From Halonotius sp046719765 (GTDB lineage: Archaea > Halobacteriota > Halobacteria > Halobacteriales > Haloferacaceae), in NCBI RefSeq assembly GCF_046719765.1, contig NZ_JABEBY010000012.1:43443-107442 (forward strand): 64,000 bases of DNA, written 5' to 3'. The position numbers and the translations under genes were made by a program. Of the stretch, positions 49,031-57,328 are shown piece by piece. Every line of letters begins with the position of its first letter. Position 1 is the stretch's first letter. The notes under the pieces were generated by a model. The model was not told the origin of the DNA. It made no database searches and worked only from the letters and a program-made list of their open reading frames with translations.

Positions 49031-49564
49031 ATGGCTTTTGAGGAGTTACTGAACGATCCAGTGATCCAAAAATACCTCCACGAGCTGGTCGGCCCGGAAG
49101 GGATGCCGGTCGCCGCCGCGCCGCCGGAGGGTGAGGTGACCGACGAGGAGCTCGCCGAGGAACTTGATCTCGAACTCAACGATGTGCGCCGCGCCCTCTT
49201 CATTCTCTACGAGAACGACCTCGCCTCCTACCGCCGCGTCCGCGACGAGGATTCGGGCTGGCTCACCTATCTGTGGACGTTCCACTACGACAACATCCCC
49301 GAAAACCTCGAAGCGGAGATGGAACGCCTGCTGGAAGCGATCGAGGAACGCGAGGAGTACGAGCGCACCCACGAGTTTTACCTCTGTGAGGTCTGTTCGA
49401 TCCGCTTTGAGTTCGGCGAGGCGATGGATCAGGGGTTCCAGTGTCCGGAGTGTGCCTCCCCGCTTGAATCGATGGACAACGACGCCCTTGTCGAGGCGAT
49501 GGAGGAACGCGGCGCGGCCCTCCGTGAGGAACTGAACGTCGACATCCACGCGGACGCCGACTAA
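49031..49564 (+). CDS. tfe: Transcription initiation factor E, alpha subunit
   Basis: A 177-residue protein starting MAFEELLNDPVIQKYLHELV. An N-terminal extended winged helix ('VTDEELAEELDLELNDVRRALFILYENDLASYRR') is followed by a helical linker and a zinc ribbon with C119-C122 and C138-C141 ('LCEVCSIRFEFG', 'FQCPECASPLES'). TFE helps open promoters with TBP and TFB. The start is 45 codons inside the longest frame and fits the family. The next gene begins immediately after its stop. Confidence 0.96.
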   Translation: MAFEELLNDPVIQKYLHELVGPEGMPVAAAPPEGEVTDEELAEELDLELNDVRRALFILYENDLASYRRVRDEDSGWLTYLWTFHYDNIPENLEAEMERLLEAIEEREEYERTHEFYLCEVCSIRFEFGEAMDQGFQCPECASPLESMDNDALVEAMEERGAALREELNVDIHADAD

Positions 49565-50236
49565 ATGGTCGTCTTAGCCACCAAATGCTACGTTGAGGGC
49601 GATGCCCGCGAGCGCTCGCTGAAGAGCCTGGGCTCGCTGATCGACAACACGGTCGGCGATCTCCGCGTCGAAAGCGAGATCGGCGTCCGCAGCGACGCGT
49701 TCGTCACGGTGACGATCACCGGCGACGACGCAACCGCCGCCCGCAACGCCCTCCGGGCGGAGTGGGGTGAGATCACCGACCACTTCGAGGACGGTGAGAC
49801 CTACACCGGCACGCTCGAATCGTGGGATGACGACGGGATCACCCTCGATGCCGGCGAGGAGATCCGCATCCCCGCTGGTGAACTCGGCCTCGGCCAGGGA
49901 ACCCCACCCCAGATCCGCGAACGGTTCGGGCTTGTCCAACATCTCCCATTGCAGTTCGTCTACGGCGACCCCTCGCGGCTCGCCGACGACGAACGCGACC
50001 GCCTCTACGAGTGGCCCCGCGGCCCCGGCCGCGTCACCGTCAACAGCGCGACCCGCGGCGAGGTGCGGGCGACGGTCAACCGCGCGGGCCACGCCCAGGA
50101 TATCGTTACCGTCGAACGGCTCGGCCTGCTCGAACAGTCAATCATCTGCGGTGAGGGCACCGATCCGCCCGGTCTGCTGGCGGCGATCGGTGACTACCTC
50201 CCGGCTGAACTCCGGGCTGTGATCGGCGACGACTAA
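49565..50236 (+). CDS. DUF2110 family protein
   Basis: A 223-residue protein starting MVVLATKCYVEGDARERSLK, the first base after the tfe stop. 'DARERSLKSLGSLIDNTVGDLRVE', 'TGTLESWDDDGITLDAGEEIRIPAGELGLGQGTPPQIRERFGLVQHLPLQFV' and the C-terminal 'RATVNRAGHAQDIVTVERLGLLEQSIICGEGTDPPGLLAAIGDYLPAEL' are conserved across archaea. Tight linkage to tfe is also widely seen, which hints at a link to transcription or RNA (inference). No activity is known. Confidence 0.92.
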   Translation: MVVLATKCYVEGDARERSLKSLGSLIDNTVGDLRVESEIGVRSDAFVTVTITGDDATAARNALRAEWGEITDHFEDGETYTGTLESWDDDGITLDAGEEIRIPAGELGLGQGTPPQIRERFGLVQHLPLQFVYGDPSRLADDERDRLYEWPRGPGRVTVNSATRGEVRATVNRAGHAQDIVTVERLGLLEQSIICGEGTDPPGLLAAIGDYLPAELRAVIGDD

Positions 50237-50237
50237 T

Positions 50238-50987
50238 ATGAATCGACGCCTCGCCCTTGCCGTCCTCGCGGTGCTCACCCTCACGGTGACCGCCGGCTGT
50301 CTCGATTACGTCACCGGCGGTGGCGAGATCAGCGACAATGTGCTTGACGCCGACCCCGACGCCGCCTACGACTGGGAGACCGACCGCAACGTGACGCTCA
50401 CGCTGGATACCGGCTCGCAGTTCCGCGGTGTCTACAACGTCTCGGCCGACCAGCGACTTCGGCTCTATCAGCCGACCAGCATCGGCCAGGAGGGGCCACT
50501 CGACATCTCGGCGGTTCGGTTCCGCTACGCAAACGGCACCGTGATCTCCGGAACGGAGCTCCGGGCTCGCGGTGAGATCGACCAAACGCCGGATGAGGTG
50601 TATGTGACCGTCCCGGCCGACGGCCGCCTCGCGTTTACCGCCGGGGCGACCCCTCGCCGGCTGACACTCCCCGTTTACATCGAGGGCTCCTATGAGGTTG
50701 TGCTCCCGGAGGGGAGCCGGATGGACTTCTTCCTGTTTAGCAACGCTGTGCCGGCGGGGGCGACGACCGAACGGGTTGACAACCGGGTTCATGTGACCTG
50801 GGAGAACGTGGAGTCGAGTTCGATCCTCGTCCAGTACTACAAACAGAACGATCTCACGATCTTCGGGGCCATCATCGGCGTGCTGTCGGCGATCGCTGTC
50901 GGCGGGCTCTACTACTACCGCCGGCAGATCGACCGACTCCATGCAACCCGCGTCGAGATGGGGCTTGACGACGAGGACGATCAATGA
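50238..50987 (+). CDS. DUF5803 family lipoprotein with C-terminal membrane anchor
   Basis: A 249-residue protein with a lipoprotein signal 'LAVLAVLTLTVTAGC' (Cys21), a beta-rich exterior domain, and a C-terminal membrane segment 'GAIIGVLSAIAVGGLYYYRRQ' followed by a charged tail. It therefore seems to be anchored at both ends. The family is haloarchaeal and unassigned in function. It starts one base after DUF2110 and overlaps the next start by four bases (ATGA), forming the tfe-DUF2110-DUF5803-cinA run. Confidence 0.88.
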   Translation: MNRRLALAVLAVLTLTVTAGCLDYVTGGGEISDNVLDADPDAAYDWETDRNVTLTLDTGSQFRGVYNVSADQRLRLYQPTSIGQEGPLDISAVRFRYANGTVISGTELRARGEIDQTPDEVYVTVPADGRLAFTAGATPRRLTLPVYIEGSYEVVLPEGSRMDFFLFSNAVPAGATTERVDNRVHVTWENVESSSILVQYYKQNDLTIFGAIIGVLSAIAVGGLYYYRRQIDRLHATRVEMGLDDEDDQ

Positions 50988-51694
50988 ACGTCGCCATCGT
51001 CACGGTCGGCGACGAACTGCTGGCCGGCGAGACCGTCGATACGAACAGCGCGTGGCTGGCCTCGGAGTTGGCTGATCGCGGCTGTATCGTCACCCGAATC
51101 ACGACCGTCCCCGATCAGATCGAGACGATTGCCGCCGTCGTCAACGAGTATCGGGCTGCCAACGACGCGGTCGTTGTCACCGGCGGGCTCGGACCGACCC
51201 ACGACGACCGCACGATGGCGGCTGTCGCCGCGGCGGTCGGCCGCGAGCTCGAACACCATCCCGAGGCGGAGGCGTGGCTCACCAGCGAGGGCGGCTACAG
51301 TGCCGACGATCTCGACGCCGGCACGACCGATCTCCCGGCCGGCGCGCGAATGTTACCCAACGAGGTCGGCGTCGCGCCCGGCGCGGTCATCGAGTCGATC
51401 TACGTGCTACCGGGGGTTCCCGCGGAGATGAAAGCGATGTTTGAGCACGTTGCCGACGAGTTCAGCGGTGAGCCGATCTACACCGAGATCGTTGTTGCTG
51501 ACGAACCCGAAAGCGCGCTGCTTGATCGGCTTGAAACGGTACAAGAGCGGTTCGCTGTCGATGTTGGTAGCTATCCGGGGGAGTACGTTCGCGTGAAGTT
51601 CCGCGGTGGGGATTCGGACGCTGTTGCCGAGGCGGCAGCGTGGTTCGGCAAGCAGGTCACGGTTGCCGATATCGACGACGGCGACTCCTCGTAA
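50984..51694 (+). CDS. CinA-like molybdopterin-binding-domain protein
   Basis: A 236-residue protein. 'MNVAIVTVGDELLAGETVDTNSAWLASELADRG' and 'DDAVVVTGGLGPTHDDRTMAAVAAAVGREL' are the MoCF/CinA N-domain signatures, and 'VYVLPGVPAEMKAMF'-like sequence follows. There is no C-terminal nicotinamide-nucleotide amidase domain, so it matches the short archaeal form, which may act as an ADP-ribose or nucleotide hydrolase. It is not a competence protein in any demonstrated sense. It ends the tfe operon. Confidence 0.9.
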   Translation: MNVAIVTVGDELLAGETVDTNSAWLASELADRGCIVTRITTVPDQIETIAAVVNEYRAANDAVVVTGGLGPTHDDRTMAAVAAAVGRELEHHPEAEAWLTSEGGYSADDLDAGTTDLPAGARMLPNEVGVAPGAVIESIYVLPGVPAEMKAMFEHVADEFSGEPIYTEIVVADEPESALLDRLETVQERFAVDVGSYPGEYVRVKFRGGDSDAVAEAAAWFGKQVTVADIDDGDSS

Positions 51695-51703
51695 CGCGAC
51701 CGT

Positions 51704-51811
51704 CTAGGATCGAAACAGGTGGGCCAGCCAGCCGAGGGTCAACAGCAGACTCGCAACCAACACAACGGCGGCCGTCTCAAAGATCGGCAGCGGCGCGGTC
51801 AGTGAGATCAT
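51704..51811 (-). CDS. 35-residue single-membrane-segment protein
   Basis: Translation from ATG 51811 gives MISLTAPLPIFETAAVVLVA followed by SLLLTLGWLAHLFRS: a short polar start, one membrane helix (about residues 9-31) and a basic end. The composition is far from random for this GC-rich DNA and resembles other haloarchaeal micro-membrane proteins. It lies convergent with the cinA-like gene, nine bases after that stop. Function unknown. Confidence 0.5.
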   Translation of the reverse strand: MISLTAPLPIFETAAVVLVASLLLTLGWLAHLFRS

Positions 51812-51900
51812 TATCTCGGGGTAGCGCGCCGACCCTGTTAAGTGTTTGAGGTCTGGTCGTCGATCCGGTGGTGGCTGCTATCGATCCGACTGCGTGGCCG

Positions 51901-53088
51901 CTATCGATCCGGCAACCGGGTGTACAGCAGCGTCCCGAGCGCGGTCACCCCGGCGAGCAGGAAAAACGCCTCATCAAACAGATCGTTGTCGGCCATCACG
52001 CCGACCACGGTCGACCCCGTTGCCGCCAGCATGAAGCTGGTCGTCCGAAGGACGCCCCACGCCGTCCCTGTCACAGATTCTGGAAGAATAGCGATGATGT
52101 ATGCGTTCGAGACCGCAGGGACGCCCAGTCGAATCCCAAGCAGCAGCGACGCCGCGGCGACTCCGATCACGCTGTCAACCGTCGGGATCGCAACGAGCAC
52201 CGGGATCGTCGCCGCGGAGACCGCGACCAACACCGGTCGGTCGCCGACGGCATCGGCGAGGCTCCCGGCAGCGACCTGGGCGACCGCGCCGCCGACGAAG
52301 ACGAGCGCGAACATCGCCGCTGCCGTCGACTGGGCGAACCCGGTGACAGAAGAGAGATAGGTGACGTAGAACGCCGAGACGCCCTGAAACACGAACGTCA
52401 TCAGCGTGAGCGCGGTCAACGCGACCGCGACCTGCCGGGTGCGGATCGCCGCGAGCACGTCGCCGACAGGGATGTTCGTACTCGTCCCGTCGTCGGAAGT
52501 CGCCCCGTCGCCGTTGCCGAACGATGGTACCGTCGCCCAGATCACCACGCCGAGCCCAACGAGCGGGACAGCCAGCCCACCGACAAGCAGTCGCCAGCTA
52601 ATCTCACCGACAAGCGAGCCCGCCGCCAGCGGCAACACGGCCGAGCCGACCGACCCCGCCGCCAGCGTCGCGCCGATGGCGGCCCCGTCGTGGTCGGGAA
52701 ACGCCCGCGAGAGGGCGGTGCCGCGCGCCGGCCCGTAGAGGCCGGTCGCCAGCCCGAAGCCGGCACAGCCGACGAGGAACGCGGCGAAGGCCGGCGCGGC
52801 GCCGATGACGACGACGCTCGTCGCGGTGAGGACGACGCTGCCGGCGAGCAGTTTCCGCTCGCCGATGCGGTCGACCAGCAGGCCGGCGGGCGTCTGCATC
52901 AACCCGTAGGTCGCCCAGATGATCGTGATCGCCACGCCGGCTCCGACATCGCTGACGGCGAAGGTGTCTTTCACCTGTGGGAGAACGGCCGGCACGAGAA
53001 ACCGGCCGCCGAGGACGAACACCCAGCCCGAGGCGATCGCCAGCAGCGTCCACCCGCGCCCGTCGCCGCGGAGTCCCCGAAACACCAT
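51901..53088 (-). CDS. Major facilitator superfamily transporter
   Basis: A 395-residue protein with twelve hydrophobic segments. The MFS loop motif after TM2 appears as 'GLLVDRIGERKLLAGSVV', and its second-half equivalent as 'AGSLADAVGDRPVLVAV'. The central loop is acidic ('GNGDGATSDDGTSTN'). The substrate is unknown. The ATG at 53088 is 21 codons inside the longest frame and starts at the membrane-proximal 'FRGLRGDGRGWTLLAIASGW'. It is divergent from the NAD-kinase-like gene. Confidence 0.9.
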   Translation of the reverse strand: MVFRGLRGDGRGWTLLAIASGWVFVLGGRFLVPAVLPQVKDTFAVSDVGAGVAITIIWATYGLMQTPAGLLVDRIGERKLLAGSVVLTATSVVVIGAAPAFAAFLVGCAGFGLATGLYGPARGTALSRAFPDHDGAAIGATLAAGSVGSAVLPLAAGSLVGEISWRLLVGGLAVPLVGLGVVIWATVPSFGNGDGATSDDGTSTNIPVGDVLAAIRTRQVAVALTALTLMTFVFQGVSAFYVTYLSSVTGFAQSTAAAMFALVFVGGAVAQVAAGSLADAVGDRPVLVAVSAATIPVLVAIPTVDSVIGVAAASLLLGIRLGVPAVSNAYIIAILPESVTGTAWGVLRTTSFMLAATGSTVVGVMADNDLFDEAFFLLAGVTALGTLLYTRLPDR

Positions 53089-53206
53089 ACAGGTCGTCGC
53101 CGGCGACGATAGGAGTGGGTTCCGATCTGCTGGTGGGCTCCCGCCATCCACACGCCGGCGGCACCGCAGACAGGGGGCTTTTCACGCCGCCACGCCACCT
53201 GCCGGT

Positions 53207-54271
53207 ATGCGACTCGGCGTCCTCGTCAATCCGATCGCCGGCATGGGTGGCCGGGTCGGCCTCAAAGGTACTGACGGCAAGGTCGCCGAGGCCCGCCAGC
53301 GCGGCGCGGAGCCGCGTGCACCGGAGCGCGCCCGCCGGATGTTCACCCGGCTGGCCGAGCGCGACACCGAGATCGATCTGCTTGTGGCCGGCGAGCCGAT
53401 GGGAGCCGCCGAGGTACGAGGGGCTGGCTTCGAGCCCGAAATCGTCTTCGAGCCCGGCACAAACACAGCCGAGACGACCGCCGCCGATACCGCGGCCGCC
53501 GTCGACGCCTTCGTTGCGGCCGGCGTCGATCTCGTTGTCTTCGTTGGCGGTGACGGCACCGCGGCCGATGTCGCCGACGCGCTGGCTGAAACCGAGATCC
53601 CACTGCTCGGTGTACCCGCGGGCGTCAAAGTTTACTCCTCGGTGTTTGCGGTCTCGCCGGAGGCCGCCGCCGACATCGTCGTTGAGTTCGACCGCACCGA
53701 ACAGCGGGAGGTCATGGATATCGACGAGGACGACTACCGGGCCGGCGAGGTCAGCCCGGAACTCCGGGCGATCGCGTCGGTGCCGGTCGCCGACGGTCTC
53801 CAGTCGGCCAAACAGCGCGGCGGCGGCACCGTCGACGCCCTTGCTGAGGGGATCGCCGGCGATGTCGACCCCGAAACGACCTACGTTCTCGGCCCGGGGT
53901 CGACGCTCGGGGCGATCAAATCGGCGCTCGGCTTCGAGGGCTCACCGCTCGGCGTCGACGTGTGGCGGGATGGACAGGTGCTCGCAACCGACGCGAGCGA
54001 AGCCGAGATTCTGGATGCCCTGGGTGAGGACAACACGATCATCGTCTCGCCGATCGGCGGGCAGGGGTTCATCTTTGGGCGTGGCAACCCACAGCTCTCG
54101 CCGGCCGTGATCCGAAACGCGAGCGTCGAGGTCGTCGCCTCGCGGTCGAAGCTTGACGACCTCCGTGTCCTGCGTGTCGACACCGACGACCCCGAGCTCG
54201 ACGCCGACCTCCGTGGCTGGCGGCAGGTGCGGGTCGGTCGGTTCGAAACGCGCATGCTCCGCGTTGTGTAG
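53207..54271 (+). CDS. ATP-NAD kinase family protein
   Basis: A 354-residue protein starting MRLGVLVNPIAGMGGRVGLKGTD. 'VNPIAGMGG' and 'VVFVGGDGTAADVADAL' (the GGDG motif) mark the NAD-kinase/diacylglycerol-kinase fold. 'DALGEDNTIIVSPIGGQGFIFGRGNPQLSP' is a conserved feature of this long archaeal group. Length and insertions differ from the classic NadK, so the true substrate may be another nucleotide or a polyol. A gap of 156 bases precedes phoU. Confidence 0.85.
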   Translation: MRLGVLVNPIAGMGGRVGLKGTDGKVAEARQRGAEPRAPERARRMFTRLAERDTEIDLLVAGEPMGAAEVRGAGFEPEIVFEPGTNTAETTAADTAAAVDAFVAAGVDLVVFVGGDGTAADVADALAETEIPLLGVPAGVKVYSSVFAVSPEAAADIVVEFDRTEQREVMDIDEDDYRAGEVSPELRAIASVPVADGLQSAKQRGGGTVDALAEGIAGDVDPETTYVLGPGSTLGAIKSALGFEGSPLGVDVWRDGQVLATDASEAEILDALGEDNTIIVSPIGGQGFIFGRGNPQLSPAVIRNASVEVVASRSKLDDLRVLRVDTDDPELDADLRGWRQVRVGRFETRMLRVV

Positions 54272-54427
54272 CGTGGTGCGGTTGTTATCTGTGAGAGCGT
54301 TCGCTGTCTGCAGCATGTGAAGAAACCACATATTAACATCTGCTGTAGTCACGATATCAGTTCAACATTTGTTGTTCGATACCCTGTGTATGCATACAAT
54401 TAAGATGTCCTGTCCCCGAGAAAGGGT
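54272..54427 (+). promoter_or_regulatory. Regulatory region upstream of phoU
   Basis: This gap contains AT-rich stretches ('cacatattaac', 'acaattaagatg') and a perfect 10 bp palindrome gtatgcatac near 54386-54397. The 'acaattaag' box lies about 27 bases from the ATG, fitting a TATA box. The palindrome next to it could be a regulator site, perhaps phosphate-related given the downstream gene; this is inference. Confidence 0.45.
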
Positions 54428-55456
54428 ATGGAAACACGGAAGGTACAGCGGCTGGGGCCGTCAACGCTGGCGATGACGCTGCCGGCGGAGTGGACCAAAG
54501 AGCACTACGTCGAAAAGGGTGATGAGGTATCGATCCGGATGGGCGGCAAGGGGACGCTGACGGTGTTGCCGGAGTCGGCCAGCACCGGCGAAAGCGAGGC
54601 GGTGATCCATGCCGACAATCTCGATGCGGGCTCCGTCGAGCGGGCGATTATCGCCCAGTACGTGCTCGGTCGGCGGGTGATCCACGTCCAGATGGAGTCC
54701 GACGCCCTCGATTCCGAACACATCAACGCGGTGTATCAGGCCGAAACACAGCTGATGGGTCTCGGCGTGATCGAGGAGACACCGGAGCGCATCGCCATCC
54801 GGTGTTCGGCCGACCCGGAGGATTTCACCCTCGACAACCTCTTAGAGCGGCTCGAAAACACCGGCAGCACGATGCGTTCGGAGGCGATCAAGGCGTTGGC
54901 CCACGGCAACAGCGATCTCGCCGACCGCGCGCTCAACCGCGAGCGACAGGCCAACAAGATTTTCGTCCTATTGCTCCGGCTCATCTTCACCGCCTACCAG
55001 AACCCGAACCTCTGTCGGGCTGTCGGCCTAGATTCGAGCTTCCCGCTGATCGGCTACCGGTCGGTGGCGAAAAATCTTGAACTGACCGCCGACAACGCCG
55101 AGGATATCGCCGAGATCGTCGCCTCCGCCGACGAGATGCCGGATGTCGACAGCTCGACGATCCGCCGCATCCGGGAGTTCACCGATCAGATCGATGAGCT
55201 GACCGAGATGGCAGTCCGCGCCGTCGTCGAACGCGACTACGATCTCACGATCCGGTGTCGACACCTCTTTGGTGAGATCTCCGACCGCGAACAGGAGATC
55301 CTCAACGATCTGGAAGAGCTCCCAAACAAGGATCTACTCCAGATCCGAGAGGTGCTCGTCAGCCTCCAGCATACCGCCGAGTATGCGATGCGCAACGCCG
55401 AGATCGCCGCCAACCTCGCGCTCAACGAGGAGTCCGAGCACGTCGAAATCACCTAG
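54428..55456 (+). CDS. phoU: PhoU-family phosphate regulator with N-terminal AbrB-like domain
   Basis: A 342-residue protein. Residues 1-50 ('METRKVQRLGPSTLAMTLPAEW', 'KGDEVSIRMGGKGTLTVLPE') form an AbrB/SpoVT-type DNA-binding fold. From about residue 115 on, two PhoU three-helix bundles follow ('LERLENTGSTMRSEAIKALAHGN', 'DNAEDIAEIVASADEMPD'). Haloarchaeal PhoU proteins of this kind regulate phosphate uptake, and the N-domain suggests a direct role in transcription. No pst genes are in this window. Confidence 0.93.
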   Translation: METRKVQRLGPSTLAMTLPAEWTKEHYVEKGDEVSIRMGGKGTLTVLPESASTGESEAVIHADNLDAGSVERAIIAQYVLGRRVIHVQMESDALDSEHINAVYQAETQLMGLGVIEETPERIAIRCSADPEDFTLDNLLERLENTGSTMRSEAIKALAHGNSDLADRALNRERQANKIFVLLLRLIFTAYQNPNLCRAVGLDSSFPLIGYRSVAKNLELTADNAEDIAEIVASADEMPDVDSSTIRRIREFTDQIDELTEMAVRAVVERDYDLTIRCRHLFGEISDREQEILNDLEELPNKDLLQIREVLVSLQHTAEYAMRNAEIAANLALNEESEHVEIT

Positions 55457-55532
55457 GGTGTCCATTCCGGTGATCGCTTCGTCCGACCGTGTGTTCGAAT
55501 GAACTAAGCATAGTGGTGTCGAACCCGTTGGC

Positions 55533-55718
55533 ATGGCCACTCACGGTACGACAACCGACAAGGGAGTTGGCGTTGCGATCGCCTGTGGCACGGTTGCGCT
55601 GCTCGGTGCTGGGATCATGTTCACCGGCGGCACACAGCTCATGAAGGCATGGGGGTTCGCGGCGGCGGTCGTCGCCGCCGGGCTCTCCGTGGCTGCACTC
55701 CAACTGTACGACGCCTAA
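55533..55718 (+). CDS. Small membrane protein with two segments (DUF7525-like)
   Basis: A 61-residue protein starting MATHGTTTDKGVGVAIACGT. Two membrane helices, 'GVAIACGTVALLGAGIMF' and 'GFAAAVVAAGLSVAALQLY', are separated by a short loop. The pattern matches haloarchaeal DUF7525, from memory. It stands alone between phoU and a small DNA-binding-type gene. Role unknown. Confidence 0.75.
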   Translation: MATHGTTTDKGVGVAIACGTVALLGAGIMFTGGTQLMKAWGFAAAVVAAGLSVAALQLYDA

Positions 55719-55814
55719 CGACGACGCCTGACACCGGGCGGTTCCCCCGCCGACGGGATCGCCCCCCGCTTGCCGACGTAATCATTAAGCCGTTCAGCCC
55801 CCTAGTGATCGTAG

Positions 55815-56039
55815 ATGACAGAGTACACCGAGGAGGAACAACGCATCGTCGCCTATCTCCGCGACAGCGTCGCACGCGGTGAGCGATACTTCCGGGCGAA
55901 GACCATCGCTGAGGCGATCGGACTCTCCTCGAAGCAGGTTGGTGTCCGCCTGCCGCAGCTCGCCGAGAAATCCGACGATGTCGACATCGAAAAATGGAGC
56001 CGTGCGCGCTCGACAACATGGCGTGTCACCCCTGAGTAG
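55815..56039 (+). CDS. Small winged-helix-like protein (DUF7123-like)
   Basis: A 74-residue protein starting MTEYTEEEQRIVAYLRDSVA. 'RYFRAKTIAEAIGLSSKQVGVRLPQLAEKSDDVDIEKW' has helix-turn-helix spacing and a wing 'SRARSTTWRVTPE'. This fits the haloarchaeal DUF7123 group, a likely DNA-binding protein. TATA-like 'cgtaatcattaag' lies about 25 bases upstream. The next gene starts 54 bases later on the same strand. Confidence 0.82.
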   Translation: MTEYTEEEQRIVAYLRDSVARGERYFRAKTIAEAIGLSSKQVGVRLPQLAEKSDDVDIEKWSRARSTTWRVTPE

Positions 56040-56093
56040 GTGCCGACGGCCGCTTCCGCGTCCTTTTTTACACTCCCCACCCTGTATTCTGTA

Positions 56094-56513
56094 ATGACCG
56101 TCCGTGTCTCACGGACCTTCGAGTTCGACGTTCCCGGCGAGCAGATCTGGACGTTTATCGCCGATCCGGCCAAACGCGCCGGCGCGATCAGCGTTGTCGA
56201 CAGCTACGAGATCCACGACGACAACCGCGCAACGTGGCAGGTGCAGCTGCCGATCCCGCTGCTCAACTCGACGGTTGCCGTCGAAACCGAGGAGCTGATC
56301 CGCGAATCTCCGACCCGCGTCAAGTTCGAGGGTCGCTCACGCGCCCTCCGGGTGACCGGCGAACACACGATCACCGAGACCGACGGCGGCTGTCAGCTCC
56401 GCAATGAGTTCGTTGTCGACGGACAGCTCCCCGGCGTCGAGCGATTCTTCAAACGCAACCTCGATGCCGAACTCGACAATCTTGAGGCCGCGCTTCGGGC
56501 GGAGATCAGCTGA
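56094..56513 (+). CDS. SRPBCC/CoxG-like lipid- or ligand-binding protein
   Basis: A 139-residue protein starting MTVRVSRTFEFDVPGEQIWT. The pattern 'TFEFDVPGEQIWTFIADPAKRAGAI' at the N-terminus and a final long helix 'FKRNLDAELDNLEAALRAEI' define the START/SRPBCC fold with a hydrophobic cavity. CoxG relatives bind ubiquinone-like lipids. The ligand is unknown here. It ends two bases before the nitrilase gene, so the two are co-transcribed. Confidence 0.87.
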   Translation: MTVRVSRTFEFDVPGEQIWTFIADPAKRAGAISVVDSYEIHDDNRATWQVQLPIPLLNSTVAVETEELIRESPTRVKFEGRSRALRVTGEHTITETDGGCQLRNEFVVDGQLPGVERFFKRNLDAELDNLEAALRAEIS

Positions 56514-56515
56514 CG

Positions 56516-57328
56516 ATGGAGGTCGCCGCGATCCAACTCGGGGTTGAGCCGGGAGCCATCGAGGCCAATCTCGATCGGGCCCGCGAGGCGGTCGCCGATG
56601 CCGCCGCCGAGGGTGCCGATCTCGCTGTCCTCCCCGAACAGTTTCTCGTCGGCTTCTTTGCGTTTGATGAGTATTCGACCCAGGCCGCCGGCCTTGATGA
56701 CCCGCTGTTCGACCGCCTCGCCGAGATAGCCGCCGACAACGACATCGCCCTTGTCGCCGGCACCGTCGTCGAATCGCTCGCCGCCAGCGCGGCCGCGGGC
56801 TACGACGTACCGGCATCTGATGGCTACGCCAACACGTCGGTGTTTTTCGACCGCGATGGCCAGCGGTGCGGCATCTACCGGAAACACCATCTCTTCGGCT
56901 ACGACTCGGCGGAATCCGAGCTGTTGGTGGCCGGCGACTCGCTGTCTGTCGTTGAGTTTGGCGGGCTAACGATCGGGACGACGACCTGTTACGATCTCCG
57001 GTTTCCGTCGCTGTACCGCCGGCTGCTCGACCGCGGTGTCGACTGTCTTGTCGTGCCGAGCGCGTGGCCCTATCCCCGGATCGAACACTGGGAAACGCTG
57101 GGTCGGGCCCGCGCGATCGAAAACCTCTCCTATCTGATCGCGGTCAACGGAACGGGCTCGTTCCCCGCGGCCGACGCACAGCTGTGTGGCCGCTCGGCGA
57201 TCTACGACCCGTGGGGGACAGCCCGGGCCGCCGCCGGCGACGGATCGACGACGATCACGGCGACCGTCGAGCCGGCGGCTGTCGAGGAAGTTCGGTCGTC
57301 GTTCCCGGCACTCGACGATCGCCGGTAA
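56516..57328 (+). CDS. Nitrilase-superfamily carbon-nitrogen hydrolase
   Basis: A 270-residue protein starting MEVAAIQLGVEPGAIEANLD. The catalytic triad is E41 ('VLPEQFLVG'), K123 ('IYRKHHLFG') and C158 ('TTTCYDLRFP'). The last motif, CYDLRFP, is typical of omega-amidase/Nit2-like enzymes rather than true nitrilases. The likely reaction is hydrolysis of an amide such as a ketoglutaramate-type compound; this is inferred from the family. It follows the SRPBCC gene with a two-base gap. Confidence 0.92.
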   Translation: MEVAAIQLGVEPGAIEANLDRAREAVADAAAEGADLAVLPEQFLVGFFAFDEYSTQAAGLDDPLFDRLAEIAADNDIALVAGTVVESLAASAAAGYDVPASDGYANTSVFFDRDGQRCGIYRKHHLFGYDSAESELLVAGDSLSVVEFGGLTIGTTTCYDLRFPSLYRRLLDRGVDCLVVPSAWPYPRIEHWETLGRARAIENLSYLIAVNGTGSFPAADAQLCGRSAIYDPWGTARAAAGDGSTTITATVEPAAVEEVRSSFPALDDRR

